Source of the DNA: an uncultured Alloprevotella sp.
GTDB lineage: Bacteria > Bacteroidota > Bacteroidia > Bacteroidales > Bacteroidaceae
Length of the DNA: 64,000 nt
NCBI GenBank assembly: GCA_944322095.1
Contig: CALUNU010000002.1
Coordinates: 186,001 to 250,000 of the forward strand
Direction of reading: 5' to 3'
Shown here: positions 9,108 through 17,543 of the stretch, piece by piece
How positions within the stretch are numbered: the stretch's first letter is position 1
Layout: each line of letters begins with the position of its first letter
Notes under the pieces: model-generated
What the model was told of the DNA's origin: nothing
The model's input: only the letters and a program-made list of their open reading frames with translations
Databases searched by the model: none
Position numbers and translations under genes: made by a program

Positions 9108-9131
9108 AGAGACGCGATGAATCGCGTCTCT
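9108..9131. repeat. palindrome AGAGACGCGAT with 2 nt loop
   Basis: 11 bp perfect stem, AGAGACGCGAT/ATCGCGTCTCT, loop GA. Partner of 9023-9046. A degenerate third version is at 35459-35480. Confidence 0.75.
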
Positions 9132-9230
9132 ACGCGGCGGACACCCCCTGCGGGCGGGACGTGTGGTGATTTTTGCGCGGCGGACATCCCCTGCGGGCGG
9201 ATGCCATGATGGGCCGTTGCGCGGGGCTGT

Positions 9231-9567
9231 GCGCTATATGGCAAACTGTTAATGCGGGCGGGCGTCTCTGTCCGCCTTTTAGCGATGGAAATGCCGAGGG
9301 ATGGGACATTTTCATCGGTCCATCCCTTGGATTGCTGTTTCCGTCCCATGGATCGGCCGATCCATCCCATGCAATTCACGATGCATTGGCACTTTCCAGA
9401 AGAAAACAGACCCCGATTTGCGCCATATAGTGGCAAAATCGGGGCTTTTTGGCTTCCCTGTGGCGGGGCTTCGTGTGGATATGCCTGTAAACCAGGTGTT
9501 TCTGGTTTTTGCCCATTTGCGTCCGACGGCGCGTTCGCTCGAAAATATTCGATTCTCCGTGTTAAAA
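9231..9567 (+). repeat. 337 bp dispersed repeat element, copy 1
   Basis: Colinear with the reverse complement of 52695-53031; both are exactly 337 bp. It starts GCGCTATATGG and ends GTTAAAA. Offset 27-50 is a GGCGG/CCGCC hairpin followed by TTTT. Three 21 bp iterons starting TCC follow at 9319, 9340 and 9361, then a roughly 145 bp ungapped conserved block from GCCATATAGTGGC to the end. No transposase and no credible coding frame; it lies on the 3' side of tatD in sense orientation. Confidence 0.8.
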
Positions 9568-9706
9568 TTCTGTCCGCTCCGCCCTTTGCCGCCGGTTGGC
9601 GGTGGGCGCGAAGTTCCGTAATATGTGTACATCCGTCCGTAGTATGTATGCCGCGAGGTACGGCTTTTTTCGCTATCTTCGCTTCGTCAAATCAAACGTA
9701 CAACAG

Positions 9707-10360
9707 ATGTCACCCGAAACAACCAACACCCCGCTTCCCGACAGCTCTCCCCGCGCCACACGGCCGTCGCAGGACGCCGCCGCCGCCGGGCCCCGCATGG
9801 AGCTCTCCGCCTTTCTCGAATACGTCAGGACGGGCCGCCCGCTCGACACGCCCGCCATCCACCGCCTCATGGACGACATGGCCGACGAGGCGCGGCGCGT
9901 CACCTTCCGCCTCAACGCGGCCTATCACCCCATGGACGAGGTGCGCGCCCTGCTCTCCGAGCTCTTCGGGCGGCCCGTGCCCGCGTCGCTGCGCGTCTTT
10001 CCGCCCCTGTATGCCGACTTCGGGAAAAACATCCACGTGGGCGAGAACGTGTTCATCAACGCCTGCTGCCAGTTTCAGGACCACGGCGGCGTCTACATCG
10101 GCGACGGCTGTCAGATAGGCCATGGCGTGGTCTTTGCCACGCTCAACCACCCCCTTGCGCGCAGCGAGCGCCGCCACACCGTGCCGGCCCCCATCCGCCT
10201 GGGCCGCGACGTGTGGGTGGGCTCGAACGCTGCGATCCTGCCGGGCGTCAGCATCGGCGACGGAGCCGTGGTGGGCGCCGGTGCGGTGGTCACGCGCGAC
10301 GTGCCGCCCGGCGTCGTGGTGGCCGGCGTGCCCGCCCGCGTCATCAAGACCATCGATTGA
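9707..10360 (+). CDS. maltose/nodulation-type sugar O-acetyltransferase (left-handed beta-helix)
   Basis: 217 aa from ATG 9707. The first 30 residues are a low-complexity leader. The Mac domain follows (about 30-85) and then hexapeptide repeats: VFINACCQFQDHGGVYIGDGCQIGHGVVFATLNHPL, WVGSNAAILPGVSIGDGAVVGAGAVVTRDVPPGVVVAGVPA. The catalytic-type His lies in TLNHPL. It transfers acetyl from acetyl-CoA to a sugar-like hydroxyl; the substrate is unknown. A possible -7, TATCTTCG, is at 9674-9681. An earlier in-frame ATG at 9596 is rejected because its leader crosses that promoter. Confidence 0.9.
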   Translation: MSPETTNTPLPDSSPRATRPSQDAAAAGPRMELSAFLEYVRTGRPLDTPAIHRLMDDMADEARRVTFRLNAAYHPMDEVRALLSELFGRPVPASLRVFPPLYADFGKNIHVGENVFINACCQFQDHGGVYIGDGCQIGHGVVFATLNHPLARSERRHTVPAPIRLGRDVWVGSNAAILPGVSIGDGAVVGAGAVVTRDVPPGVVVAGVPARVIKTID

Positions 10361-10579
10361 CGGCCTCGCGCCCATCCTGCCGGTGCGTCCGTCCGTAGCC
10401 CTGCCCGGCGACTGCCACCCCGCGTGGCGGCCGCCGCCGGCAGGGCCGCCGTCTCCGGCCGGAGCCGTCTGCCCATTCGAAACGGGCCCGCGCGAAGTCA
10501 TTTCCGTCGGTATAACCAGCCTTTCGGCCGCGCGAAACGTTAAATCTGACGGGTTTTCTTCAGATTTTCCCGTTTTTTC

Positions 10580-10610
10580 TTGCAGATATGTGAGATGCTC
10601 CGTATATTTG
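10580..10610 (+). promoter_or_regulatory. promoter TTG-N20-TATATTTG
   Basis: TTG at 10580-10582, 20 nt spacer, TATATTTG at 10603-10610: a full match to the Bacteroidetes housekeeping promoter, 44 nt before the ATG at 10655. It overlaps the tail of an 8 bp inverted repeat AAATCTGA/TCAGATTT (10542-10567) followed by a T run, perhaps the acetyltransferase terminator. Confidence 0.75.
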
Positions 10611-10654
10611 AAGCGATAAAATATTATGTCCAACCTTAATAATCTTGTAAAGTT

Positions 10655-11007
10655 ATGAAGAAGATGATTTTGGGCTCGCCCTTGTAGCCCTTTCGCTCCC
10701 GGCTTCGGCCACGCGGTTTAAGGTGATCTGCTGTGACAACTCGGTAAATTATTTTTACAGCACGAGTTTCGAATCTGTGCACTACACTCGTTACATGGGG
10801 TGGGGAGAATATTATGATTTGTTGATGGATATTGGTAAGGATTATTGCCCCGACAAATGCGTACGAAGCGTGTATCAAGATGAAATTGCGTCTGTGGGAT
10901 TAACTGAAGTCGTATCAAAAGAAAAGAGAACCAATGAAGAAAAATTGGTAGCGGAAGTCGAATTAATAGCAGCAAGGATTGCTGATAATTTGGAACATTC
11001 GCTTTGA
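10655..11007 (+). pseudogene. small exported protein interrupted by a frameshift in a T run
   Basis: ATG 10655 opens MKKMILGSPL and stops at TAG. Adding one T to the four-T run at 10668-10671 gives MKKMIFGLALVALSLPASA, a textbook signal peptide, joined to TRFKVICCDNSVNYFYSTSF and on to the stop at 11007 (about 117 aa). The visible open frame starts at GTG 10723. The mature part has two adjacent Cys and a charged C-terminal helix. No family recognised. It has its own strong promoter. It could be a sequencing error, a recent null mutation or homopolymer phase variation. Confidence 0.65.
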
Positions 11008-11080
11008 TGTTGTATCCCTTTAAATGAGTCGGGCCGCTTTGGAAAAAAAGCGTGCCCGGCCTTTATAAATTTTGAAAGCC

Positions 11081-11959
11081 ATGAAAAAGTTTGCAGCCGT
11101 TTTGTTTCTTGCATCGTTGTTCCTGATGTGCATCGGTCGGGCCGGGGCCCAAGTGGTGCACTTGGCCAATTCTACCAATGCCAACCTCCTGCTGCCGGTG
11201 CCCATGGGGTACGACAGCTTGGAGCTGGCCCGTCTCGAATTTATCTACGAACAGACGGACGTGGACACGGTTCTGTCCCAATCGCGCGACGAATATTATA
11301 TCCTCTCTGTGGGCGATGTCTATTCTTATTACGAAGATTATGCCGGCTACCGACTGGACTCTGCGTGCAATGTTGTGAACTGGATCGTTACGTATGCCCA
11401 GGGCGACAGCCTTTCGGCCCTCTATCCGTCGAACGGACAGCGCCCCGAAGTGCTTCACAACATGCGCACGGGTCTGTTCACGGTCAACGAGTACAATGTG
11501 TTCGACTTTTATCAATATAAGGACTCAACGGCGCGCTTCGCCTGGACGCTCCTGCCCGACACGACGACGGTTTGCGGCTACGCCTGCCGCAAGGCCGAGG
11601 CCACGTTCCGTGGCATCCGCTGGACGGCGTGGTATGCGCCCTCCATCCCCATACCCGCCGGGCCGTGGAAGCTGAACGGCCTGCCCGGGCTCGTGCTTTG
11701 GGCCTACGACGACAAGGGAACGCACGACATGAAGCTCACGGCGGCCCGCAAGGCGCACGAGAAAACGATATGCGAACGGGTGAAGGGCTATTTCCACATG
11801 AAGCGCGAACGCGTGAACGCGCTGTTGGAGCGAAGCCGCACGGCGCCCACGACGTACAAGAGCCTGTCGGGGCTCACTGTCACCCGTACCGACGCCCATG
11901 GCAACCCGCTCCCGGAGCCGGCGAAGCGCAAGTTTCACGTGCCCTTCGAGCTGGAATAA
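11081..11959 (+). CDS. GLPGLI family exported protein, paralogue 1
   Basis: 292 aa with signal peptide MKKFAAVLFLASLFLMCIGRAGA. The signature NGLPGLVLWAYDDKGTHDMKL lies near residue 205, preceded by CGYACRKAEATFRGIRWTAW, the region most conserved among the three tandem copies. GLPGLI proteins are Bacteroidetes envelope proteins of unknown biochemical role, often found as paralogues beside CarboxypepD_reg/TonB receptors, as here (14115). ATG 11081 is chosen over an upstream TTG because it starts the signal peptide. The two CGYxCRKAEA cysteines are conserved in all copies. Confidence 0.88.
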   Translation: MKKFAAVLFLASLFLMCIGRAGAQVVHLANSTNANLLLPVPMGYDSLELARLEFIYEQTDVDTVLSQSRDEYYILSVGDVYSYYEDYAGYRLDSACNVVNWIVTYAQGDSLSALYPSNGQRPEVLHNMRTGLFTVNEYNVFDFYQYKDSTARFAWTLLPDTTTVCGYACRKAEATFRGIRWTAWYAPSIPIPAGPWKLNGLPGLVLWAYDDKGTHDMKLTAARKAHEKTICERVKGYFHMKRERVNALLERSRTAPTTYKSLSGLTVTRTDAHGNPLPEPAKRKFHVPFELE

Positions 11960-12065
11960 CGCGGATGAAGTCGGCTTACGGAGTAAACCGTATAAAAAAG
12001 CGAGCGTAACGCACAGAAAATATGATTTAAGGCAGCCTCTCATTTTTTAATGAACAGCAAAAGTT

Positions 12066-12947
12066 ATGAAATACCATAATATAATAAGACTGATTGTACT
12101 TGTCTGTGCATGTTTGGGGAGTGGAACGTCTTTTGCACAGCCGGTTCTTCATATCGTACCGCCTGAACTGGCCAATGAGCCGTTGCCCCGGCCGGTGGGC
12201 TACGACACGGTGGATGTGGCGCGGCTGGAATTTGTGTACGAGCAGACGGAGGTGGATACGGTGCTCTCGCGTTCGGAAACCGTGCCGTGTATACTCCACG
12301 TAGGCGAGCGCTATACGCATTATGAGGACTATCATCACTTTCAGCAGGACTCTGTCTATCAAACATTGAACTGGGAAATCACGTATGGCAAGAGTGAGGA
12401 GGTGTATAATATGTATCCTTCGGATTTGCGTTGGGACTGCTTGTACGACATGCGCGACGGCCGCTACCGGGTGAACGATGCTTACTCGTTCGATCTCTAT
12501 ACCTACGAAGATTCGACGGCGCAGTTCGACTGGACGCTCCTGCCCGACACGGTGACGGTGTGCGGCTACGTGTGCCGCAAGGCCGAGGCCACGTTTCGCG
12601 GCATACGCTGGACGGCGTGGTACGCCCCCGACATCGCTATACCGGCCGGGCCATGGAAGCTGAACGGCCTGCCGGGGCTCATTCTGTGGGCCTACGACGA
12701 CAAGGGCACGCACGACATGAAGCTCACGGCGGCGCGGAAAGCCCGGGGCGAGGTCATCGACTTCCACGTGGGGAAGCGTTTCCGCATGAAGCGCGAGCGG
12801 GTGCTGTCGTTGCTCAAACGCTACAAGACGGGCAGCGCGCCGTACGAGAACATGTCGGGTTTCAGCCTTTCTTACACCGACGAGCACGGAAATCCCATCG
12901 AGCGCCCGCAGCAACGCGAGTTTTACGTGCCGTATGAGTTGGAGTGA
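12066..12947 (+). CDS. GLPGLI family exported protein, paralogue 2
   Basis: 293 aa; signal peptide MKYHNIIRLIVLVCACLGSGTSFA. It shares RPVGYDTxDxARxEFxYEQTxVDTVLS at the N-terminus, TLLPDTVTVCGYVCRKAEATF and NGLPGLILWAYDDKGTHD with its neighbours. The variable stretch (about residues 75-150) differs more, so the family diverges mainly there. Last residues YVPYELE are common to all copies. 106 bp separate it from paralogue 1, and a fragment of another copy follows directly. Confidence 0.88.
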   Translation: MKYHNIIRLIVLVCACLGSGTSFAQPVLHIVPPELANEPLPRPVGYDTVDVARLEFVYEQTEVDTVLSRSETVPCILHVGERYTHYEDYHHFQQDSVYQTLNWEITYGKSEEVYNMYPSDLRWDCLYDMRDGRYRVNDAYSFDLYTYEDSTAQFDWTLLPDTVTVCGYVCRKAEATFRGIRWTAWYAPDIAIPAGPWKLNGLPGLILWAYDDKGTHDMKLTAARKARGEVIDFHVGKRFRMKRERVLSLLKRYKTGSAPYENMSGFSLSYTDEHGNPIERPQQREFYVPYELE

Positions 12948-12979
12948 AGGTGCGGAGAGGTGTGCCCGTTGCTTTCACT

Positions 12980-13144
12980 CACATGAAGCGCGAGCGCGTG
13001 AACGCGCTGTTGGAGCGAAGCCGCACGGCACCCACGACGTACAAGAGCCTGTCGGGCCTCACTGTCACCCGTACCGACGCCCATGGCAACCCGCTCCCGG
13101 CGCCGGCGAAGCGCAAGTTTCACGTGCCCTACGAGCTGGAATGA
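12980..13144 (+). pseudogene. C-terminal remnant of a GLPGLI gene
   Basis: 165 bp nearly identical (six differences by eye) to 11795-11959, the last 55 codons of paralogue 1, ending KRKFHVPYELE and a stop. It starts abruptly 33 bp after the stop of paralogue 2 with no signal peptide, motif or promoter. This is the scar expected from duplication followed by deletion, or from unequal recombination between tandem copies. A 66-codon frame from GTG 12944 crosses it but is unlikely to be a gene. Confidence 0.85.
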
Positions 13145-13178
13145 TGCAGAGACGTGGCCGTTTATTAATTTATATCCT

Positions 13179-14051
13179 ATGCCCCAATTTATAAACGCCT
13201 TATTTGTCATAGTTTTCCTCGTTATGCCCGCAATTCCTCTGTCGGCGCAGATTTTCCATTCTGATCCTGCGATGGCCGAGCAGCTCATTCCACGTCCTGT
13301 CGGTTACGATACGCTGGATGGCGCACGTATGGAATTTATCTACGAGCAGACGGATGTGGATACGGTGCTGTCGCGGGCGAAAACGAACTCGTATATCTTG
13401 CAGGTTGGCCGAGAGCTGACGCTTTACGGCGACTATATGGCATATAGAGTCGACTCCGCTTGCAACGCCATGAATTGGCAAGTGACGCATGCCACGTTCG
13501 ACAGCATTTTCAGCCTTTATCCTTCGGGCCAGATGCCAGACTTTCTTTACGACACGCGGGCGGATTTGTTCAAAGTTCACGAGCGCTATTTATTCGACGT
13601 CTACCTTTATGAAGACAGCACGGCCCATTTCGATTGGACGCTGCTGCCTGACACCACTACCGTTTGTGGCTATTTGTGCCGCAAGGCTGAAGCGACGTTT
13701 CGAGGCATCGGGTGGACGGCATGGTACGCCCCCGACATCCCCATGAGCTTTGGCCCGTGGAAACTGAAGGGCCTGCCCGGCCTGGTGCTTTGGGCTTACG
13801 ACGACAAAGGGACGCACGACATAAAGCTCATCTCTGCCCGAAGGGGGAACAACTGCCCCATCACGTTCAAGAGGGCAGGCTGTTTCCACATGAGGCGCGA
13901 GCGGGTGCGCAAACTGATGGAAAAGAATAAAGCGTCCCCTGCTTCTTATAAGAGCCTCACGGGGCTGTCGGTTTCCCATGCCGACGGGAATGGCAATCCC
14001 CGGCCCTTACCGGTGAAAAGGAAGTTCTATGTGCCGTACGAATTGGAATAG
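13179..14051 (+). CDS. GLPGLI family exported protein, paralogue 3
   Basis: 290 aa from ATG 13179; signal peptide MPQFINALFVIVFLVMPAIPLSA. Motifs: RPVGYDTLDGARMEFIYEQ, CGYLCRKAEATFRGIGWTAW, KGLPGLVLWAYDDKGTHDIKL and the shared end FYVPYELE. The core after residue 230 is the most divergent of the three. 63 bp upstream of the outer-membrane receptor gene, so the two are probably co-transcribed. A longer in-frame start at 13083 runs into the remnant and is rejected. Confidence 0.88.
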   Translation: MPQFINALFVIVFLVMPAIPLSAQIFHSDPAMAEQLIPRPVGYDTLDGARMEFIYEQTDVDTVLSRAKTNSYILQVGRELTLYGDYMAYRVDSACNAMNWQVTHATFDSIFSLYPSGQMPDFLYDTRADLFKVHERYLFDVYLYEDSTAHFDWTLLPDTTTVCGYLCRKAEATFRGIGWTAWYAPDIPMSFGPWKLKGLPGLVLWAYDDKGTHDIKLISARRGNNCPITFKRAGCFHMRRERVRKLMEKNKASPASYKSLTGLSVSHADGNGNPRPLPVKRKFYVPYELE

Positions 14052-14114
14052 TCGCCCAGGCACGGCGCCTGCTTTTCCATAGTCTTACAAATTAGAATAA
14101 AACAACCAGCCGTT

Positions 14115-16718
14115 ATGCGCACGTTCCGCTTGATGCTCCTCTGTTGCCTGTTGCTGCTTGCCTCCGCCGTCCGGGGGCAGGTGAGGCTGACGGGGCTGGT
14201 GAAGGACGGGGAGGGGAAGCCCCTGCCCGGCGTCGTGGTGAAGGTGTATGAGGAGGGCGCGAGCGACTTTATGGCCTACGGCCTCACCGACCGTGACGGG
14301 CGCTACGCCATCAGCGTGGAGAGCAAGGCCGCGCGGCTGCGCATTGCCTGCGCCTTGCTGGGCTATAAGGAGGCGTCGCTCGCGGTGCCCAACCGCACGG
14401 CGGCGCACGACTTCCGCTTGGCGGAGGCGCCCATCGACATCCGTGAGGTGACGGTGAAGGCGCCGCCCGTGAACACGCTGGGCGACACGCTCATCTACAA
14501 CGTCGACACGCTGCGGGGCGCTTCCGACCGCACCATCGAGGACGTCATACGGCGCATACCGGGCGTTTCCATCGACGAGGCGGGCGGCATACAGTACAAG
14601 GGCGAGGACATCAACCGCTTCTACATAGAAGACCTGGACATGCTGGGCGGCCGCTACACGCTGGCCACGCAGAACATACGCCCAGAGGACGTGCTCTCGG
14701 TGGACGTCTACGAGAACCACCAGCCCAAGAAGGTGCTGAAGGACGTGAGCTTTTCGAAGCAGGCGGCCTTGAACCTGCGATTGAAGAAGCGGGGCATGAT
14801 GCGCCCCGTGGGCGACGCCACGGCGGGCGCGGGGTGGGGCGACGGCGCCACGTGGCAGGGCCGCCTGTATGCTCTGATGGTGGCGACGGGCCATCAGCAC
14901 CTCCTGATGGCCGAAGGCAACAACTTTGCCACCCACTACACGTCGGGGCGCTCGCTCCTGGGCGGTGGCGACGGCGGTGCGGCCGCGGGCTTCTTCGCCG
15001 ACGACCCCTTCGGCACGGCCGCCGTGCCCGCCATGCGCTACCGCTTCAACCGCTCGGCCATGGCCTCGGTGAACAATATCTTCCGTCTGTCGCCCGACCT
15101 GACGCTCACCGTGACGGCCGACTACGCTGCCGACCTGGACAACTACGACCACACGCGGCAGACTGACTATCTGCTCGACGGCGGGCGCCACCTCGTCGTG
15201 AACGAGCAGGCCGCCTCGGCCCTGAAGCGCCAGCAGGCGGGCTTGCAGCTGCGGTGGGAAAAGAACGCCGCCACGTGCTACCTCACCGACGAGCTCAGCG
15301 TGCGCGGCTCGACGGCCCGCGACCTGTTCCGCCTGGGCGGCAGCGCGGCCGTGCGCCAACGGCGTGCGTCGGACGTCGTCGGCGTGGGCAACCGCCTGGA
15401 ATGGATAGGCCGCAAGGGGCGCCGCGTGAGCAGCGTGGCGGCCAATGTGGAGCTCTCCACCACGCCGCGCGGCTACATCTGCGCCACCGACCCCGTGGCC
15501 GATACGCTCCGTGTGCGGCAGGATGTCGAGGGGCTGGCCCTGCGCGCCACGGCTGCCACCTCGCTGGGCCGCGTCGTGGGACGGCGCGACCTGCTCTCGG
15601 TGGCCCTCGGCGTGGCTGCCTCGTACGACCGCCTGACCAGCCGTCAGGAGAGCTATGCCCCCGCTCCGCCGGGCCGCAACGACGGCTATTACGTGCGCAC
15701 CACCGTCACGCCCACCTATTCGCTCTCGCGCGGCGACGTGTCGCTCAAGGCGGGTGTGGCCCTCACCATGCACGACCTGCGCTACCGCGACATCGCCGGC
15801 GGGGCGGCCGCCTCGTACCACCGCCCCTTCGTGTCGCCGCGCCTCAACTTCTTCTGGCGGTGGTACGACTTCTGCTCACTGACGCTTGACGCCTCGTACG
15901 ACCGCACGCCCGGCTCGTTTACCGACCTGGTGACGAACGCCATGTACAGCACCTACCGCGACGTGCAGACGATGGGCAACGGCGAGCTCAGCCTGACGGA
16001 CCATTTCACGCTGGCCCCGCGCCTGAACGCAAGCCTGCCCCTGCGCGGCCTCCACTTCCTGCTCGAGGGCCGATACATGCTGACGCGGAGCGACCGCATG
16101 GCAAGCAGCACCGTGGACGCCGACGCCACGGGCACGACGTTCGTCTCGGCCACGAACCGCCTGCACCTGACGGGCGGGGCCTTCGAGGTGACGAAAAACT
16201 GCTTCGACATTTATCTCTACATGAAGCTGCGGGCCGACGTCTCCGCCCTGCGCACCCACATGTTGCGGCAGGGGCTGCGCCTCGGGCTCAGGAGCCGCAC
16301 GTTTGCCCTGTCGGGGCGGATGGAGGGCGGCGTGCTCGACAACCGCATGACGGCACGTCTGGCCGCCGCCTGGCGGCGCAGCGTGCAGACGGCCGACGGT
16401 GCCGAAGGCTCGCGCACGCATTTTGACAACATGAATGCCACGCTGCGCCTCGGCCTGTTCCCGTGGAAAAAGTTGGAGTGTTACGCCACGGGCACATTCA
16501 CGGCCACCGAGACGGAGCCCGCACGTTTCCGTACCGACTTCTACCTGGACGGCGGCATCCGCCTGGCGCTCCGACGCATGGAGCTCGGGCTCACGCTGCG
16601 CAACCTGACGGGGCGCCGGGCCTACGTGAGCCGCACGTACGTGCTCACGGACGTTTACACCTACACTTACCGCCTGCGCCCGGCCGAGGGGCTTCTCACG
16701 CTGAAATACAAGTTCTGA
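14115..16718 (+). CDS. outer-membrane receptor: CarboxypepD_reg, plug and TonB-type beta-barrel
   Basis: 867 aa. Signal peptide to about residue 22 (SAVRGQ), CarboxypepD_reg-like domain (about 23-100: RLTGLVKDGEGKPLPGVVVKVYEE), plug-like domain (about 115-215: GDTLIYNVDTL, IEDVIRRIPGVSIDEAGGIQYKG) and a long barrel ending RLRPAEGLLTLKYKF. It forms an outer-membrane channel or receptor, energised by TonB if like its relatives. Receptors of this subclass frequently neighbour GLPGLI proteins, which may act with them; that link is inference. Followed by a GC-rich intergenic stretch and the flavodoxin gene. Confidence 0.85.
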   Translation: MRTFRLMLLCCLLLLASAVRGQVRLTGLVKDGEGKPLPGVVVKVYEEGASDFMAYGLTDRDGRYAISVESKAARLRIACALLGYKEASLAVPNRTAAHDFRLAEAPIDIREVTVKAPPVNTLGDTLIYNVDTLRGASDRTIEDVIRRIPGVSIDEAGGIQYKGEDINRFYIEDLDMLGGRYTLATQNIRPEDVLSVDVYENHQPKKVLKDVSFSKQAALNLRLKKRGMMRPVGDATAGAGWGDGATWQGRLYALMVATGHQHLLMAEGNNFATHYTSGRSLLGGGDGGAAAGFFADDPFGTAAVPAMRYRFNRSAMASVNNIFRLSPDLTLTVTADYAADLDNYDHTRQTDYLLDGGRHLVVNEQAASALKRQQAGLQLRWEKNAATCYLTDELSVRGSTARDLFRLGGSAAVRQRRASDVVGVGNRLEWIGRKGRRVSSVAANVELSTTPRGYICATDPVADTLRVRQDVEGLALRATAATSLGRVVGRRDLLSVALGVAASYDRLTSRQESYAPAPPGRNDGYYVRTTVTPTYSLSRGDVSLKAGVALTMHDLRYRDIAGGAAASYHRPFVSPRLNFFWRWYDFCSLTLDASYDRTPGSFTDLVTNAMYSTYRDVQTMGNGELSLTDHFTLAPRLNASLPLRGLHFLLEGRYMLTRSDRMASSTVDADATGTTFVSATNRLHLTGGAFEVTKNCFDIYLYMKLRADVSALRTHMLRQGLRLGLRSRTFALSGRMEGGVLDNRMTARLAAAWRRSVQTADGAEGSRTHFDNMNATLRLGLFPWKKLECYATGTFTATETEPARFRTDFYLDGGIRLALRRMELGLTLRNLTGRRAYVSRTYVLTDVYTYTYRLRPAEGLLTLKYKF

Positions 16719-16829
16719 GCGCCGCGTCGGCCCTATCCCCAGCCGGCGGGGCGGCCGCGGGGCATGAAAAAGAGTAATCGATATACATTTCTCCGTAAAG
16801 CTGATACATCCGCGCGGAAGGTTGTTGCT

Positions 16830-16837
16830 TACATTTG
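16830..16837 (+). promoter_or_regulatory. -7 element TACATTTG for the flavodoxin gene
   Basis: TACATTTG followed by a short leader before the start codons at 16868/16892. No clear -33 box at the usual distance. Confidence 0.45.
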
Positions 16838-16891
16838 CAGTGAAAAGACAAAAGACTGGGTAAGCAAATGAATTTTAAACTTTCCATCATC

Positions 16892-17464
16892 ATGAACAAG
16901 CTGTTGACGGCCATCGCTATGGCCGTGTGCGTGAGCCTGACGGCCTGCGCGCAGAAAAAGGCGGAGGGAGGCGCGCAGCCTCACAAGGTGCTGGTGGCCT
17001 ACTTCTCGGCCACGGGGACGACGGCTCGCGCGGCCGAAACGGTGGCCCGCGTGACGGGCGGCGACCTGCTGGCGATAGAGCCCGCAGAGGCCTACACCGC
17101 GGCCGACCTCGACTGGAACGACGACACCTCGCGCAGCACGCGCGAAATGAAAGACGCCTCGGCACGTCCTGCCCTGAAAGCGACGGACAAAGACCTCACG
17201 GCCTACGACGTTGTCTTCATCGGCTATCCCATCTGGTGGGGCGAAGCGCCGCGCGTGGTCAACTCGTTTGTCGAAGCCCACGACCTGAAGGGCAAACGCC
17301 TCGTGCCCTTTGCCACCTCGGGCGGCAGCGGCGTGGAAGAAAGCGTCGAGGCGCTGCGCAAGGCATATCCCGGCCTCACGTGGGAGGACGGACGGCTGCT
17401 CAACGGCGCCGCCGAGGCCGACGTGCGCAGCTGGACCGAGAGCGTCCTCACGGCAAAACAATGA
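16892..17464 (+). CDS. flavodoxin-domain lipoprotein
   Basis: 190 aa from ATG 16892; the in-frame ATG at 16868 adds eight residues and is an alternative. Lipoprotein signal MNKLLTAIAMAVCVSLTAC with lipobox LTAC (C19). The flavodoxin fold follows: KVLVAYFSATGTTARAAETVA is the phosphate-binding loop for FMN, then YDVVFIGYPIWWGEAPRVVNSF and LVPFATSGGSGVEESV. Periplasmic lipid-anchored flavodoxins of this class are common in Bacteroidetes; the redox partner is unknown. Own promoter, no operon partner. Confidence 0.88.
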   Translation: MNKLLTAIAMAVCVSLTACAQKKAEGGAQPHKVLVAYFSATGTTARAAETVARVTGGDLLAIEPAEAYTAADLDWNDDTSRSTREMKDASARPALKATDKDLTAYDVVFIGYPIWWGEAPRVVNSFVEAHDLKGKRLVPFATSGGSGVEESVEALRKAYPGLTWEDGRLLNGAAEADVRSWTESVLTAKQ

Positions 17465-17543
17465 GCCGGCGGCCTATCTGCGTTTCCACGGACGAAACAT
17501 CGGTTTCCCGGCAGCTTAACATTATTTACACGCCACAAAGGCA

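Noticed and set aside
9301..9621. Small protein encoded by the 337 bp element
   Set aside because: Both copies keep an open frame (ending NIRFSVLK), but substitutions are not concentrated at third positions and the opposite frame scores as well. No start context is shared.
10723..11007. 94-residue gene from GTG
   Set aside because: The signal peptide and promoter lie upstream in a frame one base off; the GTG lies inside what would be the mature protein.
12944..13144. Independent 66-residue gene
   Set aside because: It is the 3' end of a GLPGLI gene plus a few random codons; no signal peptide or promoter.
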